Below, one piece after another: positions 6,219-18,200 of a stretch of DNA of 64,000 nt. Each line of letters begins with the position of its first letter. Within the stretch, counting starts at the first letter, position 1. Origin of the DNA: Vibrio sp. S9_S30 (lineage in GTDB: Bacteria; Pseudomonadota; Gammaproteobacteria; Enterobacterales; Vibrionaceae); assembly GCF_014694455.1 (NCBI RefSeq), contig NZ_JAAUWT010000003.1:186001-250000 (forward strand), read 5' to 3'. The translations under genes were made by a program, and so were the position numbers. A model generated the notes under the pieces. The model saw nothing but the letters and a program-made list of their open reading frames with translations, was not told the DNA's origin and made no database searches.

Positions 6219-9200
6219 TTACTCGCTCAAATGAGTGCCTCTGTTAATTTCAACATCAATACGATAAATCTTACCATTGTGAGCGAATTCTTCTCTCAAG
6301 GCATTACCTCCCTTAGAGATCCCGCCTCCCGTGAGCGAGTTTATTTTGCTACTCAATCTCACAACTGCCGCGTTGTAGTTAGCATTTGACGCAAGAGAAC
6401 TGTCTTCTGCAATCCCGCCAGCCCACACATATGCCAAGCCTCCTGTAGCCTGCAGTTTCGTAACTCCATTCCCGCCTCGTGAGACGAGCGAAATACTGGA
6501 TATGTTGTTCCCTCCAGTTTGCAACTGAACCCTGACAGAGCCTGGTTGCCCTTCCTCAGATTTGGAGGCCTTTGCTATATCAATTAGATTCTGAATTCCA
6601 TCGCTAATCTGATTATTGGCAACCGCCATAGCGGATGTATCATTTACAAACTCTCCAAAGTCTGAAGATTCCGGAGATGTCGCATCCATAATCCCTAACG
6701 TAACCAAAGCTGCAACGGCGGCGGACCCAACGAATGCGGCTGCTTTTGTTGCCGCTGCTGCACAAGCCTGCATCGGACCTGCAGGGATGAGGCATATTTG
6801 GGCTGCATTGCCATCTGGATCAACAAACTTCAGAGGATTATGCAACGTATAACTGTAAAAATTTAAATTACCGGGATTAAATGCTCCATCATTAGTAAGT
6901 TCATTAGGGTCAGCCCCCAAATACTCCCCAAGTATCGGATCAGGGCTCTGCCACACACTCGTCCGCGGGTCATAGTAACGCGCACCGAAGTAGTATAGCC
7001 CTGTTGCTTCATCCAGCTCTTTACCTGTGAAGTAGTAAGGCGTTAGCTGAGTGTTGCTCTTCTCGTGAACCCAAGTTTCACCGAATGGGAAATATTCAAG
7101 GTGCTCATGCACTTCACCATCGATATCGGTAATGTAGCTGGAGCTGCCCAAATGATCGCCGTGGTAGTAGTACTGTTTGGCTTCAAAGTTGATGGAACCA
7201 TTACCACCACCGCCGGAGCCACCACCTGAACCACCACCATTACCGTTACCACCCGGATCAAGACCCGCATCGACCATGGCTTGATAAAGCGCAGCTTCCG
7301 CTGCTTCGAGGTTACTCTGCGCCACTTTCAGCGCGTTATGGGCGGCTTTTTTGTCCTTCCCTTTCGCGGCTTTGAATGCTTCTAATGATTGGTCGTAAGC
7401 CGTTTGTGCGGCTTCGACTGCGGCTTGTGCATCCAGTACTTCCTGTGGCAGTGCTTCCGATGTGGTGTCGGTTGTGGTGCCATCGGATGTTGTTTCTGTA
7501 GCGGCCTCCGTCGTGCTGGTCGCCGTACTGTCTGTGCCAGTGATCAGTGTCGAGCTTTCGTTTTCCATCACACGGGTATGGATGCGCTGACTGCCCGCAT
7601 AGTAGTGCTTAGTCGCCACTTTGCCCGCTCGGACGACGAGATACGCATTGATATAACGGGTTTCGCCTTGACTGGTCGATTTGATAACCCGCTCGCCACC
7701 CGCATCATAGATGTAGGTGCTGGTGTGGCCGTTGTCGGTTACCGTGCGAATGCGGTTTTCTTCATCCCAAGCGATGTCGCGACGTGTGCCGTTGTCATCA
7801 TTCGTCCAGCCCGTTTGGTTACCGTTCGCATCATAGCTGAAGGTACGGTTGCCAATGTTGCTGGCGGCGTGCGGCTGGGTAGAACCAGAGTAATCGTACT
7901 GCCAGTTGTAGCTGGTGCCTTGTTGGTCATTCCAACCTGAGCCATCCAGCGGCAAGCGTTCATGCAGCTGATTCTTGGCTGTGATGTTGTGGATGCTGTC
8001 GTAGCTCATCGAGAGGCTGTAGCGTTCCTGATGCCCCTGACGAGACGTCCAGTCGCCACTGGCGCTGATCATCTGGTGAAGGTTGTCGTAAGCGAAGCTC
8101 TGACTGGTTTCCCCACCAAACAAGTTGCTGTCCAGCGGCACACTCGCTGCATTGCTGACGCCCAAAATGTTGCTCATGGCGTCATACTGGTAACTGTTGT
8201 CTTGGAAGGTTCGGTTGCTGTTGGTCGCGGTCAGCGCGTCCAGCCTACGACGTTCCGCTTCATAGCTGTACGTCATGACGGTGTCATTGCCGAACTGCAT
8301 GTAAACACGTTGACCAAACTTGTCGTACGTTAGGGCTTTGAGCGGCGTATAGGTGTATTCACCTTTGGTGCTGCTCATCGCTTTTAGGCTGCCGCCACTG
8401 TCGTAATCGTGAATCAGCAATTCACCATCAGGATAGGTCAGCTCGCGCAGACGGTTCCAGCTGTCATAACGGTAGCGGGTTTGGTACGTCTTCGGCGCGC
8501 TGCCCGTCAGCGTGGTGACGGTACGCTTGGTGTGGATAATTTCACCCAATGCGCCGTACTTGTAGTACTCGGTGCCCGAGGCATCACTGACCCGTGATAG
8601 GCGGCCTGCCGTGTTATCCGCAGCCCCCGGTTCACCGTAGTAGTAGTTCACATTGTTTACGGCATGGATGGGGTAGGTAATGCCAGACAAACGCTCGTAG
8701 TCGTAATCGTAACTGATCGCCATCCCCTGCTCACGCAGATTGGCCGTGATCTTCTGCACCACATTACTGGCGTTGTCGTACACGCTTTCGGTCAAACCCA
8801 TATCTGGGCTGTCGATGTGGGTGCGGCGACCTGCCAAGTCGTAGATCACGCTGGTGACGTTGTTCAAGTTGTCCGTCACATTCAACAACTCATTCACCGC
8901 ACTGTATTGGTAGCTGGTGAGAATGTTGGCGTGATCGCCGATCGGGTTGTGCTGCGCTACAGTAGTGATGCGACCGCGAACGTCCTTGTAGGTTTCAGAC
9001 TCGTTGCCGTTGGCGTCAACGCTTTGGTGCTCGAACTGCGTGGCGTCGTTGCGGTCACTGCCAAAGCCGTAGGTATTGGTCAGAGCATTGCCATCTGGCA
9101 GCGTGGTCACCAACACACGGTTCAACACGTCGTAAGACTTACGGGTTGGGTTAACCGTATCGTATTGGCTGTTGAAATTACCCAGTGTGCCAGTGGCTTC

Positions 9201-12200
9201 TTCAACCGGATACCACTGTGCAATATCGCGACCAAAGGCATCGAAATGCACACGACCCGACGCCACCATCATGGCTGTGCCTTGCCCGGTCTGACCGTTG
9301 TCGATCGCCATGTCTTTCTTGGTCTGGATCACGCGCATCAGACCGTCCACGAACGTCACCGTATCAATGGTGTCAGACTTGCCTTCATCGAAGTGTGCGG
9401 TGGTGGCATACGGCACTGCGGCATCTGGGAAGTAGGCAAAGTCGATGGTTGTCACACCGTTTTCAATCTCATACGGTGCAGCAACCGTTTCGATACGGCC
9501 TTTGGCATCAAGGGTAAAGTGGATTTGCTGCGTGTTCGTGTCGGTGTTGCTCAGCGTGGCACCAAAGCGATAGTCATAGGTACTGGATGAGGTATAACCG
9601 AAGCTGTCGGTCACACTTGCCACATAGGTTTGCACCGCATCGTCCATCACATACGTCAGGGCGTAGCGCTCACCTTTGTGGTTTTCAGGGCGCGTCACCG
9701 TGGCGAGGTTGCCATAGATGTCATAAGTGATATCGGTCGTCAGCGCGGTGGTCGCATCGGCGTAAACCCGCACCTGCTCCACACTGCCTTGCACATTGAT
9801 ATCCGCTTCACGTTGGCGAAGCACATTGCCTGCCGCATCGCGCAGCACTATGGATCTCGGTGCCGACACAATCCAGTCGCTCACTAACTCGTGGTACACC
9901 ACGGTGGCTGTCCAGTCGTCAGACGTACCCACATCACCGTGATCGGTTTGCACCACCACATTACCGTAGCCATCGTATTGATAATCGATGCGGGTTTGCT
10001 TCTCGGCGTTCTCCGTCCCTTCATAGAAGAAGGTTTCGGTGGTCACCAGTTGCGGGAAGGCAGAGGTAAAGTCGTTCTCTTTACCCAGCGCATCCAGAAT
10101 CGCACCAGTGAACACGTCTTTTGTCTGGTAGCGGTTTACGGTTTGGGTATAGGTGTTACCGTTGCCATCTTTCATCACGCTGTTGCGTGCTCGGCCTTTT
10201 TCGTAATAGTTGTCGTTGATGTAATCCGTCGATACAGAACGATAGACCACGTCACCGTTAACGGTATCCAGATCCTGCGTTGTCACACGAGCAAAGCCAT
10301 AAAAATCGCGCTCACGGCGGTCGTGGTAACCATCCGAGTAAACAAAGCGCTGCTTCATGGTGTCGGCACCGTCGCCAGCGAAGCCGTCGTTAGTGACCAC
10401 ATTGCTCAGTACCCAACGGTTTTGCGGCATATCGAAGGTATTCCCTTCGCGGTGATAATCAACCGTAAAGCTCGCCCCCAATGGGCGCTGAACCGATTTC
10501 AGCAGGTTGGTGCGGCCAATGGTGCTCTTCTTCACGCGAAGATCGGTTTCTGCGTTGGATTGCAGCACGTCTGGGTAGCCGTCGCCGTTGACATCGCTGA
10601 GCGAGTAGTTTTCCTGTGATTCACTATCTGATGAATGCGCACCCGCATTTAGGCAGATCTTCATGACAAAGACGGGGGGAACCAAAGGAATACAAACCGT
10701 GAAGGAACCATTGATGGACGTCGATTCACTGGTGCTCACTTGGATTTCATTCGCCCCAGTCCAACTTGTCCAGCCAGCGAAACTGCCCCCTTTGTTGATG
10801 CGCACTTGGATGTCCGATCCTGTGAACTTCGCTTCGTCCAGTAAACCGTCGCCATTCACATCATACAGTGTGTGGAGTTGGTGGGTTTCATTGGCGTTCT
10901 TACTGATGCCTACCTTGATACTGGCGGCACCAATGTTAATACCCAAACCACCACCAGACGCTTCACTTTCGCCTTCTTTAACTTGTCCAAATCCCCAAGT
11001 TTCAGGCGCTGCGAATGAGTAACCAAGGTTGATCTGAGCCGTGCCGTTGTCATAAACACGATCCGGTAACCCATCGGCATTAATATCCCGCCAGCTCACA
11101 TTGGCGTGATCTTTCGACCGACCACTGGTGCCAGAAATGCCGGCTCCTGGCATGGACGTATTCGCTTCGACAAACGCTTCTTTGAAGGTTTTGGTGGTCT
11201 GATTGTTGGCGGCACCACTGCTACCGAAACTGAAGTTCCCCCCAAGGGTGACACCTTGGTTTTCAGATTCGGATGTGCTTGGGTGCCCAAGATCATTGTT
11301 TTTCGCACCAGACTCCAACGCGCCCAGCATATCGGTGTACTGCACCTGTGACTGGCCAATGATGTCTGGGTAGCGGTCGCCGTTCATGTCACTGAAGTCC
11401 GTCAGAATACGAATATCCTGATCCGTTTCGCTGTAGCTGCCGCTGGCACCAAAACCGCCAATCGGGATGCCCCCGCCAATGGAGTAACCGCTGTAGGAAG
11501 TTTCGGTCAGCTTGTTAATGGCACGAATTGCTTGGCTACCACTCGTGCCTGTTGGAATCGCACTTGAAGGGGCGTATTCGTCCTCTCCGAAACGAGAGCT
11601 CGACATATTAGAGGCATTCAGCAATGAATGTTCATCATAACCACGCCATGCATCGATCTGTGCGATGGGCAGCATCATGACAAAAATACTGTTGGTCGGA
11701 TCGTACGCGTTATCGGCTAGATTAGCCTGGTCAATATTGGTGAGGTCTGGCGGCGAATTGAGCGCATCGGTCAGCGCGTCATCCAGTTTCAATTCAGACT
11801 CTATAATGGGTTGTTCCGCTCTTGCACCATTACCGTTATAAACAAACTGCCCCCAGCCACGGTATTCCGGACCAAAGATGAAGGTGTAAGAGTAGGTATA
11901 AACCCCTGAATCCCATGTAGAAACAACCCCTTGGTTGTCCATTTCCACACCCGATTCCAGCACCAGCATATCGGCTATCGCTGGCGTATCCGTGTGGTAC
12001 TCAATAAACAGGACATCCCCCACCAGTACATCAAGTGAGATATCGGTCGGCGTCGTATTCAAATTGCCGTTCGTTACCTCAAACGTCTGTTTCGCCAACA
12101 GTTCGTTCTCTTTTTTCACGGTAAAGGTGACCATGCCCGATTCTGTTCCCAGAGGGGTGGTCATCACAGGCGTAATGATGACGGTGCCATCGGTGTTCGC

Positions 12201-15200
12201 GATCCAGCGCTCGGTGTTACGGCTGACCTCATTGTGGATATTGAGCGACGCCACGGTTTTGAATGCGAGAACGGCTGATCCATTCTGGATTTGGTCATGG
12301 GTTGTTGGATCGTCGGCGGCGATATAGGTCACCACAGGCTCCCAATCAAACCCTGCCCAATCCACGTTGGTATCTGCATCAATCTCAAAGCGGTAGGTGT
12401 CCCCAGTACTGACATCCAACGTCAATTCAACATTTTGCTGCGCCGCAGGCAGTCCATATTGGGTTTCCCATACCGTCGTTGTGTTGGTATTGGTGCCATC
12501 AAACGTGATTTTCACTACTCTTGCCGTCACGTTGTCGCTGGTAACGGGTTTCGTCAGCGTGCCACTGATTTGCACCGTGCCATCAATCGGCATGCCCAGA
12601 TCGCCACCGGAGAGCACGTAGTCACCTGATGCTGAGGCGCTGTAAACAGGCAGCCCATTGGCGTCGGTTTCAGCGGCTTTGTCGGTGTAGGTAATAACCG
12701 GTGCCCATGCAACCTCATCGTAGTTCCCATCGAAGATCGACTGAACTCGGAAGTAGAGGCGATCCCCCTTACTCACATTCACGGCGTTCACGCCTATTGG
12801 GGTTTTTACACCATAGTCATTGGCATCGATGGTGGTCGCCCATAACTCAGAGGCGGCATGCTGAATCGCCACACGCACGCCGTCTGCTTGAGTATAAGCC
12901 TGACGGTCTGCACTGGTGTCTTCCACCAAATTAACGGGAGCATGGATGCTGATAACGCCATCATAAGGTGCTTTCCAAGTTCGCACCGTATCGTGCAGTG
13001 GATTCTCTGCTATGAAGTTGGCGAGCTCGTTCGGGTCGGTTTCAAACCAACCATCCGTTACCAGCGAGCCCGATTCATTGACAGGGTTTGGCGTGTTCGC
13101 ACTCGACAAGACAAAGTGCGGTGCAGTGGCATTGGTGCGCTGGTTATAGAGAACACGACCATTCGCTACGATATCGGTTAAGCCATCACCATTCACATCA
13201 CTGAAGTAGATATCGTTAACCGTGGTGCCTCCACCACTCGTAATACCCAAATCACCGCTAAAACTGCATGCGCCAATGACCGCTTGGAACCCAGAGTTTT
13301 TATTCTTTCCTTTGTCATGGTAGAAGGCATCGGCTGAACCTGTAAATGCTTGGAAAGCGGCAAAACTTTCCCCTTCATCCGGACCAGATAGGTTTTTCTG
13401 ATAGCCAATCACCCCACCGCTGATAAGTACTTTATCGGCAAGACCGTCCCCATCAATGTCTGACATCGCCAGAATGCCGTCACTTTCTGACCGACTGAAG
13501 CCGCGTTGGAAGCCAATCGTCATCGACTTACACGCCATATTGCCATCGAAAATACCGAAGCTAATGCCAAAGTGAGCACCGCTCCCGTCAGACACGGTAC
13601 CGCTGAGCGAACTGGCGCCATTTCCGGCAAACGAATCCGCCGCCGCCGTGGCGGCCAAACGTTCAACCGTCGCTTGCGGCGACAGATCCTGACTGACAAT
13701 GTCAGTATCACTGTTTGGTGCCGACATCGAAGCGTTGGCCAGCTGAGTATTCAGAGCTTCCAAATCCCCTATCGAGGTTTGAGTTGACCCATTGGCAGAC
13801 ACCATCGGCAAGAAAGAATCAATATTTGCCACTGGCGTAAATCCAGCGTTGACAAGAGCCGAACGATTCAGAGGTTTCAGTGCCGCGAGCTCCACCGGAT
13901 CACCGAGTTGGGACTGTGAGCTGTCGTAAACAAACGTTCCCCACTGACGGTAAAGCTGATTGTTGTCATCGTCGCTACGAACATGCAGCCCAGCTTCAAG
14001 ATCAACCCCTTGCTCTAATAGGGTGACACTGGGTGTCCAAGCACTCAATACCGTTTCATCGACATCCTGTGGTAGATGGAATTCGAAATAGGTTGGCTCA
14101 CCATCCATAACATCCAGAGCAACCGTGTTAAAGGTGTGGCTCAAAGCAAGATCCAGCGTTTCTTTTGCTAATGTTTGGTTGATGCCTTTCACGGTGAACG
14201 TTGCCGTTCCGGACGTGGGTAAGCTAGCCGGTAAATTGGGTTGAAGGGTGATAGCACCGCTTTCGCTTATGGCTCTCGTGTTCTCTACGGCGTACCCATA
14301 AAGCGCCATTTTGGGATTTAGGGTGTAATGGAAACGTGGTGTGCCATCACTGAGGTAGAGCAAATCCGCGGTAATATCGCTGTCATTCGCCGAAAGGTAA
14401 TGAACGTTCAATTCACCAGACAGATCCACCCAATCCACATTGGTGTCACTGCTGATCACCATGCGCAGCTTTTCGTTCGCGGTAACATCCAGACTCCCAA
14501 CGGCAATGGCGCTTGCAGTGAGGTGTTCACCTGCGGCATAACTTTGCTGCCAAACCACGGATTCGTCGCCATTGATCGCTGTTTTTACCACGCTCACGGT
14601 CAGGTCATCTGACGTACTTGGTTTGGTCAGTGCGCCGCTCACTAAAACGGTGCCACTAAACGGTGCAAGCCACTGGGTACGACTTGTAGACACAAAATCG
14701 GAAGAAGATTGGTAAACGTACAGCGGTAATGCATTGGCATCGGCTTCATCCAATGCTTGACCAACATAAGTGATGTTGGGATCCCACGAAACGTGATCGT
14801 TACCGCCATCCTGCAACGAGTTCACACGAAACAACAGGAGATCACCCTGATTGACCTGAATTGAATCGAGTGCGGAGGTCAGCTTAGGCGAAGTGTCATT
14901 GGCGGCAATCTGTGTCGCCCAAAGCTCGGTGTTTTGATGTTGAATCGAGACATACACACCATCGTTGTCTGGCGAGTGAGATCCAGCAACCAATGAAACA
15001 GGCGCATCAACACTGACGGTGCCGGTATAGGGGGCTTTCCAAACACGCACACTATCGAGGTTTGCAAACGCGTTGGTAGTGACTTGGCTGTCGGCAAAGG
15101 TAAGGCCATTTTGCGCATCACCAGAACCAACATAAATCTTATCGAGATACACCAGATCGGCAAGCCCGTCGCCGTTGACATCCGTGACAGAAAGGCGCGC

Positions 15201-18200
15201 ATGTTGACCTGCGATCATGTCTGGCGACGCTTTACACTGACCACTTTCGGTATAAAAAGCGTCCTGTTCCGACACCATTAATTGAGGCGTACCGTAGCTC
15301 ACTGTGCCATCCGAAGAGACGGTGGCAGGGCGATAACTGATGCCAGCAGAGCTCACGAACAGTTTATCCGCCAGCCCATCACCATTGATGTCAGCGAGCG
15401 CTAACAGCGTTGGGTCCGTAGATGGGTAACACGATTGGGTTTCTTCTTGATTGAGATCGGTGGGTAACGACGTCACCGCCGCCAATTCGGTATTGCCTTC
15501 CTGTTCTGGCACAGCTGGTTCGGAAACAGAGCGAGAGCTATCCGCCATGCTGTAGGCATCGCCCATACTCCATGCCTGAGCCGCGGCAAATGGCTGATAA
15601 TCACCATTGGCATTGCGCACATCGTCGTAGTAACTCAGAGCGTGCGTATTAAAGAGTTGCCCATCGGCATCAAATTGCTGAATGGACGCCAAAAGGGTTT
15701 TGTGGAAGGCTCCTTCCGTGTAGTTAAACGCGTAAGAACGAACCGATTGCCCTTGGAAGCGAACGTCCACTTTGCGCAGCAGATCGGCCGTGACACGCTT
15801 GAAACCGGTGCGGGCGTCGATCATCACGTCCTGACGGCGGGGTTCTGCCAAATCGCGGTCGCGAGTAAACTCGACGGAGTACGCGCCTTGCGTGCCATTA
15901 AAACCAGTGTAGTGAATCGACTTAACGTAAAGCTGCTGACCCTGAACACCGCCCGTGCCGTTGCCGAGACCCGCATCGAACACTTTTTCGTAATTGTAGG
16001 TGACCGTGTTGCCATAGGTATCCACCGTTTTGACTAACGCCCAATCTGAGATATTCCCTTCGGCAGTAGCCAAGGTTGCGGCAGGCAACATGTTGGTTCC
16101 ATCCCCTCCAAAGAAGTGCTGGGTACCGTTTTTGTTGGTGATTTCCCACCAGTAATTGGTGGGGTTAGAACCATGGCGAATGATGCGGTTAAAACTGCCT
16201 TCTACACGTGGATAGAAACGCTTTTCGCTGGTACGGGAAACCGGCGTGGCTCGGTGTGCCACAGGGGCCAGTTGCTCACCCGCAAACAGATAAGTTTCCG
16301 TTTCCGTCGCGCCGTCGTAACGAGGCACGCCCCAACGAGTATCGAGAGAAACGGTTGGCACGCTAAGGTTCCACCCCATGCCCATCCAGCCATTGCCTGC
16401 GGCAGAGCTGTAACTCACTTGCAGTTGCGGTGCCATGCCCTGACGACCACCTGGCAGTTCAATGGGGTAGCTGGTACGTGCGTCCCCCATGGCATTCGCT
16501 TTGGGCGCTTGAATAAGGTTGATCGACGCCCCAGGATTCGCCGCTTTCATGTCTTTCAGCTGAGTGGTGCCAAACGCTTGGGTTTCGGGTGAATCGGGTG
16601 TTTGGATCACCGCGTTGATCATGTCGGTGAAGTGATCGGTTTTCGATACGATAACGCCGTCTTTCGTTGCGACTTCATTTCGGGCCAATTGAACCCAACG
16701 ATTGGTTTCGTCATCATAGAAATAGGTGTATACGTCTTTCTCAGAATACCCTTCTGGGATCTTACTCCGGTCATAACCGAGCGACAGTTCGTTTTCCTGA
16801 TTGAACTTAATGCCATGAGGTAAGAAACGATACGCCGATGCGTCGCCACTGGTGACATTCACCATGCCTTGATCAAGCTCAGGAACATCCCGCTCGTTCA
16901 TGGTAAATATTTCAATATCCCGCGGCATTGAAAGCGAGGTTTTCTGAACGTTTAACGTCGCCTCTTTTAGCGTAATGTCGGTGTCGCTCAGTAAGGTTGC
17001 CACCTCTCTTGAGACTTGACGTTCAGAAAGGGTATCGCTTGCTTTCAATGCTTGAACACCGGCAGCGGTGATAAGAACCCCTTCATCGCTCACACTGGCT
17101 GAAGGCGCGAAGGTCAAGGTTTCATTTAGCCTTTCTCCGCCAGATAATTCAGCCTTAACTTCAACCGCAGCAGAGTCGGCAGGAACCAAAGTTTCAAAGC
17201 TGCCATCCACGGCGGTGATCACTTTATTGCCAATAGTGAACGTAACGGATTCGCTCCCCTCTCCTTGGACAAACCCCCTAACGTAAGCGTGCCCCTGATA
17301 TCGAATGTCTGGCTGAGGCTCAAAGACCACCAATGTGGGTCGAACCGTCTGATTTTCCAGCAGTTCATACGACAGCTGAAGGTTTTCAACTTGATACTTT
17401 AGGTGAGAATCGGAGCTCGCAAAGGGAGAAAAACGAATCAGGTTTTTCCCTGCTTTTAGCCAATCGACATCCACGGCTTCGCTCACCGACACCGAGCCCG
17501 ATGGCTTAGCTTGTAAGATCAAGCCACCTTGTGAAAAACCATCGTTCACCATTCTGATTGTGCTGGCGTTCCCCGATAGCCCTTTGACATCGTAACTGAG
17601 CGTTGCTGATTTGATTTGTTCAGGATGGTAGGGAAGATAAACGGCAAATTGATTGTCGCTTTTAACATCACGATATTTACCGGGGGCGGCGCCAAGCCGT
17701 GCTTGTTGACTTGAAATAACGCTATTTTGTGTCAATGCCACTTCCACTGGAGGCGTCAGCAAATGGGATTTAAGCGGAGAGGCTTGATCAGATAAAAAAC
17801 GAAGCTCATTGAGTGGCTTGGGTTGAGAATTTTGGGAAATGAATTGAATTCTGACTGCCGATGTTTGGACTTCCATATTGACGGGTAATGTATTCCATTG
17901 CCCTTCAGGGAGGTGTTGCAAACTTATTCCCGTCAAAATAGGAATGGCTGTCCAGAGATTATTCACTTTTCTCTCTATGCTAAGTGTATAATCTGCATTT
18001 CCATATATCTGCACAGCATGTAGAGGCGATTCCTCTTCAAAAACTCGCTCAACAAGCAACGCTGATGGGCTGTTAAACCCTGTGTCTAGTGCGCCATCAA
18101 ATAACCGTTCCTGCTTAAGATAAGAATGATTTTTAATTTCACCTTCTTTTTTATATTTTAGAAAAGAAGATGAGGTTTGATTATCATAAATACGACTTTC

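Noticed and set aside
7389..10619. Long plus-strand open frames opposite the giant RHS gene (for example 8664-9590 and 9891-10619)
   Set aside because: They are antisense shadows of the RHS codons, without ribosome sites or protein-like domains, in a region with a certain gene on the other strand.
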